64,000 nucleotides of DNA from Areca catechu (Eukaryota; Streptophyta; Magnoliopsida; Arecales; Arecaceae), in assembly GCA_021397845.1 (NCBI GenBank), contig CM038039.1:4643731-4707730 (forward strand), in the 5' to 3' direction. Positions 41,094-53,270 of the stretch are shown here, piece by piece. The notes beneath the pieces are model-generated. The model had not been told where the DNA came from and did not search any database. It worked only from the letters and a program-made list of their open reading frames with translations. Numbering within the stretch: the stretch's first letter is position 1; each line of letters opens with the position of its first letter. The translations under genes and the position numbers were made by a program.

Positions 41094-41460
41094 GTGATCT
41101 AAGTATATAACTTCAGGCGACACTTTATTATTCTCCATTCCAGGACTGCTTCAGCTGATTCAGTTTCAGCTATGGAGTTTGCTGTTTCTCCATCTCTTTC
41201 TACTAATTTATAAAACAATTGCCCACTATGATCCTGATGTCTGTGTTTTTCTTAATTCATATAACGTGGGTACATCAATTGATATCAGATTCAATTAATC
41301 CAGTACCGTTCTGCAGGGCTATTATTTCAGCTGCCATGTTTGTGGGAACTCAAGGGCGGGTCAAAGTTATCACGAGATGGCTTATGCTCTTTCAGGGTTG
41401 TCTTTATACTAACATTTAAGCCTCTGATTTTCCAAAAGAGTAGTGCTAACGTCCTTTCAT
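41094..41460 (+). other. Possible host-gene exon region
   Basis: The segment 41,321-41,399 lies between TTCTGCAG and a possible donor in TTTCAG/GGTTGT. One frame reads GYYFSCHVCGNSRAGQSYHE and stays open to a TAA at 41,420; another reads RAIISAAMFVGTQGRVKVIT. Composition is gene-like compared with its surroundings, but I recognise no family. It might belong to the gene starting at 13,443. Confidence 0.25.
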
Positions 41461-42513
41461 GGGCTGCATAATATGTACTTTAACTACGTTTCTTATTCTT
41501 AGCATTTCTCAGTTTGTTGGAGGTTTCCTTATCCGGTAGCAGGGGGTTTTATTGCGGAATTTTTTTTAAAAAAAATATTATTATTTTAATCAATAATTAC
41601 GAAATTAGGTGTTTCAAGTTATATTTATGGATTTAGGTATTTCTAGCCACGTTGCAAGGACCGAGGCATGCATGGCACAAGTGGCCGAGACACGTGGCCA
41701 CAGGGTGGCATGAAATCGCCAGTTCAAAATGCGGGCGCTTAAAGCCTTTTTCTCTCTCTCTCTTTTCACGATCCCATCTTCGTTCCTTTTTTTTCTTTCC
41801 CTACCCCACAATGGCATTCACGGTCTCATGTTTCTTCTTCCATTTTTCTTTTTCCTTACCCCACTCCGGTTCCTTTCCTTCTCTTATTCCCTTATCCTCG
41901 TGTCCGGATCCGGCCCAAATGCAATTGGGTCCGGTCCAAGCTGATCTTCTGTTCCGTTGTGAAGGTCTAGTCCAAGAACATTTCCCAGGTGTTCCGATCC
42001 AAAGACAAAAAAAATGTGTTTTCCATCCGGCATGCAATTTTTTTAGTTTTTTGTTGTTTTAATTATTTAAATATTATTATTATACTTTCTTGCTTATTAT
42101 AGTTTTTTTTGTATTTATTAATTTAACATCTGAAATTTAATATTTTAATGTTATGGTATTTTTTTTAGCAATATAATTGTATATATATATTTTATGTTTG
42201 CATAATATAGTTATTTTTTATGCATATATTATAATTTAGTATTTTTAGAATTGATAAAAATGAAATTTTTAATGTCATGAAGGTAGTAATGAAATATTGA
42301 TATTTTTGGTGCTTATATTGATTTGCTTGTCAAATTTTTAATGTCATAATATATTTATATTTGGTGCTTATATTATAATTTAGAATTTTTATTAAATTCT
42401 ATTGATACGTCGTAATGGAATTATGTATAATTTTATAATTTGATTGTGTAATAAAAAAATTAAAAAAATATCAATAAGCTTTGAAAAATTATTTGGTTAT
42501 TAAATATTTATTA
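41461..42513. other. Unassigned spacer with CT-rich tract
   Basis: The order 'A/T run, TATTTATGGATTTAGGT, then CACGTGGCC-like words' at 41,570-41,705 resembles the outer arm of the inverted repeat at 11,354, suggesting a related terminus. A pyrimidine-rich block (41,745-41,890) and AT-rich DNA follow. No gene is supported. Confidence 0.4.
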
Positions 42514-42518
42514 TTTAT

Positions 42519-44244
42519 TGATGTGGCAAGATTGCTGACGTGGAGAAATCTGTGGGCGCCATGTGGAGAGGGACACCGCATCAACCCTCTGGCTTGGACC
42601 CCATTATCGAGATGAGCCGAACTCCCCCATGGCAGCAGAGGGAGCCCAGTCCTCCGCCAGGTCGAGCTCATGAGCTCGATGCCTAGGCTGGAGCCGACAT
42701 CCGCCCTCCAGAGGAGACCCTCGGAGGTCAGTGCCCCCCGGTTGAGGTTGAGCCAAGAGCTCACCCGTCGAGGTTGAACCTCTTCGAGTGCACGCCTTCT
42801 GGACAGGGTCCGTCGACATCTGCCATCCAGAGGAGACCCTCGGAGGCTAGTGCCCCCTCGGTCGAGGTCGAGCCAAGAGCTCACCCGTCGAGGTCGAGCC
42901 TCTCCGAGTGCGCGCCCTCTGGACCGGGTCTACCGACATCCGTCCTCTAGAGGAGACCCTCGGAGGTTAGTGCCCTCTCGGTTGAGGTCGAGCCAAGAGC
43001 TCACCCGCCGAGGTCGAGCCTCTCCGAGTGCGCGCCCTCTGGACCGGGTCCGCCGACATCCGCCCTCTAGAGACCTTCGGAGGTTAGTGCCCCCCCGATC
43101 GAGGTCAAGCCAAGAGCTCACCCGTCGAGGTCGAGCTTCTCTGAGTGCTCGCCCTCTGGACCAGGTCCGTCGACATCCGCCCTCCAGAGGAGACCCTCGG
43201 AGGTTAGTGCCCCGCGGTCGAGGTCGAGCCAAGAGCTCGCCCGCCGAGGTCGAGCCTCTCCGAGTGCGCACCCTCTGGACCGGGCCCGTACTTCGCCCTT
43301 CTCCACCAGGCCATCCCCGCCAGCCTAGAGCACCTAGGATGGAGCAAGCCCTGCCGTCCCATCTCAGCCTCAACTCGGAAGAAGTCCTCACCAGCCGAGG
43401 ACATCGGCGAGCCTCTCGAGGATCGTACCAGAACGCCTCTCAGGCCGTACTGACTACCTGACACCACCAGTTACACTAAAAAGGCAAGCAACGCGTCGAT
43501 CGAGATGCCACATTCCTCATCAACCACTCAGATCATCTAGGAAAGAAGACCATCCGGAAGATTCGAATCCCGCGTGTGGCGGCCCGCCATTCGAGACGTC
43601 CCTGATTTCCCGGAATAAGGCAATCATGAAGGAGTGTCGGAGCGCATGACAGCACCTTATCATGAAATAGGAAAGGGCTTCCTGGGATATCGCCGCACGC
43701 GTCTGACAGCCAGGCGGGAACCCCGAAACAAGCTTCCAATGGCCAGTCTTCGACTACAAAGAATGATCGGCACCCCCCAAGAGGGGGAGGTAACTACAAC
43801 AAAAAAAAAAAGAGATAGAACGACAACTCATCACCAAGACAGGGCAAGCTCAACCAAAAGAGCAAGAGGCCATCACCACCATGAATGGAGGGAACGGAGG
43901 GGCTCAAGGAGAGGCGAAGGAACAGAGCATCCCTCTATCCCCGCTATCGATCTCCCTCTACGACGTTCACACCTCCACACACACACATCTTTCACTCCTA
44001 GCGCGGAGTCCATCAAGAGGGGCCCGGCCAGGAGGATCTGTTTCCTTGGACCGTCACTGACTTGATCGTCGAAGTGCTCCCGCCGGAAATCTCGGCCCGG
44101 GTCTCTAACCATTGTCTCGCAGGTCCTGGAGCAGAGGACCACCGGATGGCGGGAGGCGGGGACCCGGGAGCCGAGCGTGGCAGGCGGCGGGAGGAGCGCA
44201 CTCCGATGCGGCAGCTACGGGCCACGACGGTCTTGGCGGTAACA
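42519..44244 (+). mobile_element. Tat-family solo LTR with TSD TTTAT
   Basis: It starts TGATGTGGCAAGATTGCTG and ends TCTTGGCGGTAACA, 1,726 bp. The 5-bp direct repeat TTTAT flanks it at 42,514-42,518 and 44,245-44,249, as expected after LTR-LTR recombination removed the interior. Start and end match the LTRs of elements A and B. Near the end, TTGATCGTCGAAGTGCTCC and CCCGGGTCTCT follow the family pattern. Confidence 0.9.
42700..43295. repeat. 120-bp tandem repeat inside the solo LTR, about 5 copies
   Basis: GAGACCCTCGGAGGTTAGTG recurs at 42,714, 42,834, 42,954, 43,071 (shortened) and 43,190. Each unit also contains GTCGAGCCAAGAGCTCACCC. Because 120 is divisible by 3, long overlapping frames (such as 42,850-43,461) arise from the repeat. 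Confidence 0.9.
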
Positions 44245-44249
44245 TTTAT

Positions 44250-45955
44250 TATATCAAAATTAAAGAAAATAATTTATAATGTTAATGTTAAAATAAATAA
44301 TAATTAAATATGTAGATGAAATCATAAAGGTAAAAAAAATTATTAAAAGAATTTAAATATATATTGAAATTTTGAATTATTTTGTTTTGAATTAAGGATT
44401 CAAATTATTTTATTATTTTGAAATGTTTTATAATTAATTAATTATAAAACAATATATAATGATATAACAACAAAATATGAATTTATATATAATCAATAAA
44501 CTTTGGTATTGAAATAATATATTTGTTTTGTATAAATAAATGAAGATGTTAATACTAAGTAAATAAAACATATAAGTATGTATAGTATGTAAATAATTAT
44601 TTAATTATAAATGAGTTTGCTATATAAGTAAATTATTAATTTAATAGTAAAGTTGTTAACATAGATGTTGTATTAATTAAATTATAAAAAAATTAATCAA
44701 AAAATAATAATAGTATAATAAAATTTATTATATAAATAGAATACATTACAAGTATGGTAGAATTTAGTTGATATAAATAAATTAGGTACTATTGCTAAAT
44801 ACTTATAACATATTAATATTTATAAGTTGTATATAATTTTATTATTAAATATGAATACATGGTGGTATAAAAATAATATATTAAATAGTAAATAAAATTA
44901 GTAATGTTTATGCTACGTGAAACTAAATCTTAAATTCATGTATCACTTGCAAACATTAATTGTATAATAAAAGATACTGTATAAATAGGAGATCTTTGTA
45001 AATTTAAATATATTTTATTTTAAATAATAATTATTTAAAATTTGTTAATATTTAGAATATATAAAAAATTAAATAATAAAAATTTATATGTTATGGTACG
45101 TAAATAAATTATTAATTTATGAATGAAATTGTTAACTTATACGCTACATTAATTATATTATAAAGTTAATTATTAAAGAAATGTAATCATAGTATACAAA
45201 AAATTTATTTGATAAAAAATATTAGAAATATGTAGCCTTCATATTTGTAATTTTATTTTCTTATTTTTTAGATATGTAGTATGCATATTTGTAGTGTTTA
45301 ATATGTAGAAATTATTATTATTGATGTAATTATGTTTTGGAAAGTACTTGTTAGGTTAATTATTCGATTTTTAGTATATATTTTGATAAAATTTACATTA
45401 CATTGAACCGTAAACTCATCAATTGATTAATATGCATATTTTATAGTATCCGTTCATTTTTATTAATTTTGCATGGATCTTAGAACTATGCACATTAATC
45501 AATTGATTGTCCAATTTGGACAGTTTAAAAATTATAATTAATTTTATAAGTTAGTTTATAGTAAATAAATGATGTGTAATAGAGACCGAATGAAATCTCG
45601 AGTAGCATTTTTCTTTTGTTTTATATATACATAATTATTTATGTGCGGAGAACTAAGAAAAGATACTGCTAAAATTTTATTCGATCTTTATTACACATTG
45701 TTTGTTTACTGTAAATCGATCTGTAATATTAACTTAATTCCTGAATGGGATATGATGTATCTTTATCTAGTAGTTGGTGATAGAATGTATTTTTCATTTA
45801 AGTCATTTTAAACTCCGTATATAGATATTAGTTTGAAAATATGGTACAATCTATATCTATCTACTTAATAGAATAATTGCTTTCTTAATTTGAATGTCCG
45901 ATTATTACTTTTGTTTAATTAATTTTTTAATGATAGCATTATATATTTTGAGGAA
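44250..45955. other. AT-rich stretch, no gene seen
   Basis: Very low GC, with many TTAATTAA- and TATAAATA-like words. It may be the 5' non-coding part of the MULE that follows; no terminal inverted repeat was recognised. Confidence 0.4.
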
Positions 45956-45959
45956 GTTA

Positions 45960-48620
45960 TCTTTAAATATATTTTATTTGTTAGACATACAGGATAAAAT
46001 AGGAAAAACAATTACAGTCTTATATTATATTAATGATTCTATGATTAATAAAGAATATGATATTGAGTACAACAAGGGATCGAAAAAAGTAATTAGAATT
46101 AAAAATGGTATGACATTCGAAAAGTTGGAGAACAAAATATGTAATCTTTCACATAGACAACTGAAAAAAAATATTGATTATTTATAGATATCCATAAGTT
46201 ATCCCATCGATATTTGTAAAGTATGAACCTGTTCTACTAATCGATGATGAAGACATGGAAATAATATTTTCAACTATCAGTTCACATCCATGTATATCGG
46301 GTGCAGAGTTGTACATAGATATACAAACCGTTGAATCTCTTGAACCTATTTACGAACAAGATGATTATAGGTAGCTGTTCGAAATACAACTCATATAAGT
46401 AAATAGTTTATTTCATATTGTAGTCTGAATATCATAGATAATATTCTAGAAAATACCAGTTCAAGATTTATACAAGATCCGTTACATATAGTAGATAGTA
46501 TCGTGCTAGAAAGTAATATTAGATAAGCATCAATATATACAACTACTGATGATACGGTGTACGTAGATAATCAACTTTTTCATAAAAATTATGAAAAAAG
46601 TGAAGATGACATGGATGATGAGCTTAATGAAGCTGGTATGTCGGAACCTATATGAAGTCCACAAGACATTTTTGTTCCAAATTATACTATATTTGAAGCT
46701 CCATTCGAAACATTCACTCAAGTTGATTGGATTGCTGCTAATGTGTCAATGTATTCTACATTGCAAGAATAATATGTTATATGGCAACGAGATGAGGAAT
46801 TATGTAAAAGACTTTGCTTTATAGATAAGGTAGAATTACAGACTACAGTAAAGCAGTATTTTATTGAAAGATATCACGAATTCAATGTTATTGAGTTCAA
46901 TCTCAATCTACGGCTTGTAAAATGTAAGAATAGAGAGTCAGGATGTCAATGGATGGTGAGAGCTATTAAATGGCATGATTATTTTGAGATTTCATGATAT
47001 ATTAGTTTCCATACATGGATATCCACAATGATATCTTAGGATCAGTCTGGGCTGGACTCTATATTAATTGTAAATGAAATACGAAACATGGTGAAAGAAA
47101 TTTCTACAATTATTATTGCTGGACTTGGTGTAATGATAAAGAACAAATACAATTATACATCCAGTTACAGAAAATTATAGGATGCTAAGCAAAAGACAAT
47201 AACCATGCTGTTCGGAGATTGGGATATATCATATGAATTGCTGTCGAAATGGTTGCATGCTACAGAAGAATTTAATCCTGGCTCTTTGGTGAAATTTATT
47301 AGCACTCCTACTGGTATTCTAGCTTGTGCTCAATTTGATCATGTTTTCTGGGCCTTTGCATCCTTAATTGAAGGGTTAAAGTACTGTCGACAGGTCATAA
47401 GTGTTGATGCTACTTTTCTATATGGAAAGTATAAAGAGAAGTTGATGATTGCAATTGCTGTTGATGGAAATAATTAGATATTTTCGCTTGCATTTGGTAT
47501 TGTTGATTAAGAGTCAGCTGATAGCTTGCATCAAAAATTTTGTTATATTACATCAAGATATTTGTCTAATTTTTGATCGACATGCTAGTATACTACTTGC
47601 AGTACAAAATGAGTATCTGGGTTGGTAGCCATCGAATGCTTATCATGTTTATTGCCTGCGTCACGTAGCAAACAATTTTAATTCAAGATTTCGTGATCCA
47701 AAATTATGGAATATGAAAAAAAAAGTTGAAATACAAATATAGCCTAAAAAATTTCAGAAATATATGAATTAAAAATCTTAATCTAAAAATTGTTTAATGG
47801 CTGAATGATATCTCTTTAAAGAAATAGACATGTGCACATGATGACGGTCGACGGTTTGGAATGATGACAACAAATATATATGAGTATTTCAATGAAGTTT
47901 TAAAAATATTTGATTCTTGCCAATAACTGCATTGGTGCCGTTGATTTTCTTTTAACTTGTATTATATTTTGAAGGTCGACATGCCAAGTAAATGATGCAA
48001 TTGATAAGAATGAAAGATTTACTCCTTTTATTATGAGACATGTAATTTTCAAGCAAGCCAAAGCTACATCGCATACTGTTATAATATTTGATAGAGCTAG
48101 TGGTTTATTTCAAGTCTAGACCGCAAGGCATGATCCAAACATGAACAGAGGAAATAACACACAGGTAACTGTATCTTTTCAAATTTTCTCAAAAAAAATT
48201 ATGGTATGTACTTTACATATTAACTTATGGTATGTTAAATTATAGGTAGTGTGACTTTCACAATGGATATGTACGTGCCAAAAATGATAGTATTATCATT
48301 TATCTTGCTCTCATGTAATGGCTACATGTGCACATGTTGTAATTAATTTTTATAGATATGTTGATCGATGCTATTCATTACATGACTATCAGCAAATTTA
48401 TGCACCTTAATTTCAAGCAATTCCAAACTAAAAATATTGGTCTCAACAAAGTCGAGATGGTATGATCATACCTGATAAAAATAGGTTGAGATAGAAGGGT
48501 GGGCCTCATTCCACTAGAATTAGGAACGACATGGATGTCAGAGAATCTGGAAATAAATGAAGGTATGCAATCTGTAAGGAGGAAGGGTATGATAGATGGT
48601 CTTTGTCCAAAAACTTTACA
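45960..48620 (+). pseudogene. Mutator-like element (MULE) transposase
   Basis: The N-terminal region (45,990-46,190) shows EYDIEYNKGSKKVIRIKNGM, a MULE N-terminal motif. The MULE domain follows: WDISYELLSKWLHATEEFNP (47,220), ISVDATFLYGKYKEKLMIAI (first catalytic Asp, 47,400), CLIFDRHASILLAVQNEYLG (second Asp, 47,570) and NAYHVYCLRHVANNFNSRF. A SWIM zinc finger is at 48,270-48,350 (CTCQK, two stops, YYHLSCSHVMATCAHVV). A probable intron interrupts before it (donor CAG/GTAACT near 48,164, acceptor TATAG near 48,245). A C-terminal knuckle remnant (AICKEEGYDRW) ends the protein. At least ten stops were seen. The enzyme would cut and paste Mutator elements. Confidence 0.85.
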
Positions 48621-49027
48621 TGTAGATTAGTTTCCACTTATAAGCGATGTTTCATAGATATTTTTAGATACTTCACCTTATTTTCTTTTTTATATGAGAT
48701 CTTTTTTTGATTATGATATGCACTAGACTGATATTTTCCTGTTTATATTTTATTGATATGTCAAGATAGGAGGTAATTGCAGCTTGGGAAAGCTTTCATG
48801 CATTTGATGGATTATGTCATGACTTTCTATTATATTTAATTGATTGTAGTTTTATTATATGGATTTTGATGAATTTTTATTTTAGTCTTGGTATGTAATA
48901 GTCTTTCTATATGTAATGTATTTATCTATTTAAGAATATATTATTCATATTTATGTTGTGGGTATTTTAATTATCATTTAGATTTCGTGCTTATTAGATT
49001 TACTTTAACTTATTACATATTACAGTT

Positions 49028-51145
49028 ATGGATCCCAGTCCATCAGATCGTTTTGTATTATACGATCAGGATACACATAAATTACCTTTAGCATGGGATG
49101 GGCAAGAGACTATTATATTGCATTGTCAACGTAGAGAGCTAGTTATACGCAGGTCGATACCGCTCGATAGGTACATATTGCCTTATTTGATAGAGTCAGG
49201 ATTTTATGATATTGCACATATGGGATATATACAATTGGATTGGCAACTGATTATAGCTCTTGTGGAGTGTTAGCATCCAGAAACATACATTTCATTTACC
49301 ACATGGAGAGTGCACCATTATCCTTCAGGATATTGCTATTCAATTAGGTTTTCCAGTTGATGATTTACCGATGATAGATACTATACAGGTAGACTGGAGA
49401 TAGGTTTGTCAGGATTTGTTAGGGGTTATCCCATCATAAGGTAGACTCCAGGAATTACGATTGAGCATGGTTTGGCTAGTGGATCAGTTTCATGAGTTAG
49501 CCTTTGATGCCGATGAGATATATTTTACAGCTAACGGGTGGATGTTTGTTCATGGATAAATCTGGAAGCATGATGCATCTCATATTTTTATCTTTGCTAG
49601 CAGATTTCAATACTGTTGGACATTACAGTTAGGGTAGTGCAGGGCTCGCAAGGTTGTATAGATAGTTATGTAGGGCGAGCAGGAGAGATGCCACTAGTAT
49701 AACTGGTCCTTTATTACTACTGCAATTATGGGCGTGGGATAGATTCTCGATTCTAGCACCGTGCAGATTACTTCGACAGGCTCTAGATCCTATGGTCGAT
49801 TAGGTGATGGTGGAGCTTATTTATCACAAGGTCCATTTGGGATGCGGTAAGTTTTAAATTTTATCAAAATTTATGACTAACAATATTTACTGATTTATGT
49901 AACTCGTTTAATCCATTTAATATGCAGATGGAGAGATGATTTTTTTTGTTATGGAGGTATCTACACATGTTATCTCTTGTATCGGTATTTACTAGATTAC
50001 TTGAGAGCAGAGTAGGTGATGACTATAACTTATTTATGTTAAAGGTTAATATTTTTTATTTTTTGGTTTAATATAAAATACTTTATATTCATTATAAACA
50101 AGTGATTTGGCAGCCATATGTAGCCGACATTCTTGTATAGCTACTATATTATTGTTTGTATGGTCAGGATATTTGGCATAGTCGAGTGCTACTCGTATGT
50201 TTTCATATCGTAGAGGCACTTTTTTGATAGAGTGATGTAATAGTTTGGTATTTGCTAGATCATACCCGAGTGGTGTGTTATAGATTCTGCACTACACCAT
50301 ATCGATATCAGGGAATGAGTCGAGCAAGATTGGTCTATTACTCATCAGTATTATATTCAGTTATGGATGAGTCAACATGATTATATTGTAGATGGTGCTC
50401 CCACTGATAGTATCATAGATTATTATGATCCATACATGCAGTGGTATCATGGCATCACTCGATAATTCATCAGTCATGATGGTGCGGTGTATAATTATCT
50501 AGTAAAAAAATTTATTTATGCTATTTAACATTGTTAATAGATATTTATATTATTTTATATGACTCATTAAATGTTTAACTTTCAGAGCAATGGTATCGCG
50601 ATGATACATCTTGCTCAGCCAGGTTCCATATCGACGACCTCGCAATCTATATATGATATATGTTATTCTGTCCTTGGTGTTGTCGGTGAGCATGCACGCG
50701 TCCAATTACGAGCATTTGCTCAGGAGGATGAGAGAGAGGACGAGACTCCTTCGCCTTTCTCGTATACATCTTCATCGAGAGAACCTTCTCCAGCTCAGCA
50801 CAGACGAGCTACTCGACGATACAGTACTTCTTCATATCCGATGCCGGAGTATGATACATACATGTCCATGATTAGTTATCTTCATGAGGATGTGAGACGG
50901 TTTATATCTATCGAGAATGCTACTGCACATTTTAACTATACTACTGTATTGGACTACAGATGCATTAACATTACTTAGGACATGGAGGACAGTATATAGA
51001 CGAGGGATCGTCGTAGCATGTATCTGCATCACAGGCATTCCCTGATGTACAGGATCTGACGGAGAATCAAGGATCGAGTAAAGTGGAGCCAATGCCTCGT
51101 CGATAACAGCTTTCATGCAAGAGTGTGCCAGCTTGCGGAACTTAG
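49028..51145 (+). pseudogene. Plant mobile domain (PMD) gene downstream of the MULE
   Basis: It starts ATGGATCCCAGTCCATCAG. The PMD is recognised from RYILPYLIESGFYDIAHMGY, QLDWQLIIALVEC, then a stop and the 'HPETYISFTTWR..H' segment, followed by WLVDQFHELAFDADEIYF. Further on come ILAPCRLLRQALDPMVD, a probable intron (49,847-49,927; GTAAGT ... ATGCAG), a second (about 50,045-50,101) and a third before 50,585. The last exon encodes SNGIAMIHLAQPG and a Ser/Arg-rich tail, ending at 51,145 with PACGT. PMD proteins occur both as host regulators (MAIN/MAIL family) and inside transposons; the position directly after a MULE transposase on the same strand suggests the second. Many stops, so probably dead. 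Confidence 0.75.
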
Positions 51146-52039
51146 AATTTTTATTTTTTATTTTTTTATTATTTATATTTATAAAATTTTATTCTGAAAT
51201 TTTGTATTTGTTATTATCAACCCGAATGATAATTAATTCAAAATTTACATGGATGACATGTGATTTCTTAATTAATATATATTTTAGAAAAATAAAAAAC
51301 GTTACAATGAAATATTTAAATCTATTAAATTTAATTTATTAATTTAAGAATAAATATTTTAAATTAAGCATACAAAAAACATTTACAAAATTTACAATCC
51401 ATATTTTGTAATAAAAATAAAATTTAAATCTATATTGATTTTTTGATGATAATTAAATAATAATCAAATAATATAATTCAATATATTAATATTTAACTTT
51501 TTAAATTAATATTAATCATTTATTATAATAATTATAAAATAACTTATCTACAATTTAACTGATATTATATTATAATATACTGTAATAATATATATTATAT
51601 TGTTTATAAATAATATAATTTACTCTTTAATTTATCAAATTTGTGATGTAAAATAAATTTTATATAATAATTACTTTACTATTCATGTCATTATAATGCA
51701 TAAAATATTTAAATCTATTAATTTCAGAAGACATTTTAAATTAAGCATACAACATATATTTACAAAATTTGTAATTTATTTTTTGTAAGAAAAATAAACT
51801 TTAAATCTATACTAATTTTTGATAATAATTATATAATTATCGAATATATTTTATATTGCATAATTAAATTTATGCAAGTTTATTATATTAAAATAATATT
51901 AATATAAGTTGATTTTTTTGTTTAATATATTAAATAATATTAGTCAACCATGATAATAAATATATTGTAATTTACATATTTCTATATAAATATTATTTAC
52001 AATTAAATAAAAAGATCAAAGTGGATGGAAAAAAATTAA
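51146..52039. other. AT-rich stretch, no gene seen
   Basis: About 85-90% A/T with TATAATAT words. A ~70-bp block beginning AAATTAAGCATACAAAAAAC at 51,362 recurs as AAATTAAGCATACAACATAT at 51,736, a diverged direct repeat. Confidence 0.45.
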
Positions 52040-52430
52040 AAATTAATATTGCAGGAGAACGGAGTCCTCGCTCTGCCATCTTTGATTGACGCATGTGTCC
52101 GGTGCTGAAGCATGCCATCACGATCGAGACATGCTTCTCGTGTGCAAGGGACATGCATCAAGGCCCTCCGCGCGTGCGGGCACCGAGCATAGCACGACCG
52201 GGCATGGGTCTGAGCGGCCGTGGGACATGGCATGTTCCATCGCGAGGCATTGGGCGTGCAAACAGGGGACAAGGCACGGTCAAGCGAAGGATGCCGAGTG
52301 TGTGCTGGCATGGAGTATGGCACGATCGGGTGCTTGTCGTGCCATGACATGGCACGGGGCACGACCGGGTGAGGAGCGTGGCATGCCTGAGTGCTGGGCA
52401 TGGCGAGACGAGACGCAGGGGATTATATAA
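52040..52430. repeat. GC-rich island with GGCATG/GCACGACCGGG repeats
   Basis: The block is bounded sharply by AT-rich DNA on both sides. Words such as GGCACGACCGGG, GGACATGGCATG and GAGCGTGGCATG recur irregularly at 20-40 bp. Open frames on both strands are composition artefacts. Its identity is unknown. Confidence 0.5.
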
Positions 52431-53265
52431 CATTAGTATAACAATATATATTAAATTATTTTGAAATAATGTAATTAATTAATAAATTCAAAAATTTAAT
52501 ATAAAATTAATTTCATATAATAATTATTTTATCATAACAAATAAAAAAGTATAATACTTTAATTTTTTATTATTAATTTCAAAATATATATTAAGATTTT
52601 ATAAATAAAATTTTAAATCAGGGATAATTGAAATCGCAGGTAAGTCCTGTGAAGTTACAGGTTCAAAATATAAGTTGAAATCACATGTTAATAAAATTTT
52701 ATATTTAGAATTTTTACTATTGAAATCATATATTCAACCTGCATTTTCAGTTTCTAATGAGGTCCTACGATTTCATTATCTACGTGGCCACCGACATCTA
52801 TTTTGGTAAATAAAAAGCCAACTACCATACCTTCGTAAATATTTATTAAAATTATAGTATTTGGAATTTTATTTTTTTATTGTGCAGTATTGCTAGATTG
52901 TTACTGATTTTCCGGTTTTTTTTTTTTTTGTGTTATGGATGACCAATCTATTATTCATTCTCAGTCTACACTGTTGATTTCCATGTTTTCCGTTAGGAAT
53001 AGGCTGAGAAATAAGCTTTTCGGTGCAGCTTACTTGTGGCCTATTGTATGGGCCATCCACTTCCTGTGGTCTTACATATTACTCTTGGAATTTGATTTTT
53101 TGTTCACGTGGTCTTGCATCTTACTTCCTGTGGTCTACTTCCCGTGGCCATCTACCAACTTGAAGTCTCTTTTAATTATATACTAACTCAAAGTCAACAG
53201 CAGCCGGCTTGCAATTTGATTTTTTGTTCCGAAACTAAAAAAAAATGCTGGTTTGCACCTAAATG
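52431..53265. other. Unassigned AT-rich spacer
   Basis: A short open frame at 52,935-53,186 covers a segment with repeated CCTGTGGTCTTAC-like words. No family is recognised. Confidence 0.4.
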
Positions 53266-53270
53266 ATGGG

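Noticed and set aside
42850..43461. 203-codon ORF
   Set aside because: Created by the in-frame 120-bp tandem repeat inside the solo LTR; other frames and the other strand are equally open.
44121..44244. Interpretation of the solo LTR end at 44,121 (CGCA)
   Set aside because: First considered because TTGCAGG recurs in all family LTRs, but the shared CAGCTACGGGCCACG continues beyond it and the perfect TTTAT duplication fits only the end at 44,244.
50571..50978. Independent 135-codon gene
   Set aside because: It is better explained as the last exon of the PMD gene, starting after an intron acceptor at about 50,585.
52036..52401. 121-codon minus-strand ORF in the GC-rich island
   Set aside because: Three overlapping frames on both strands are open across the same GC-rich repeats; no domain.
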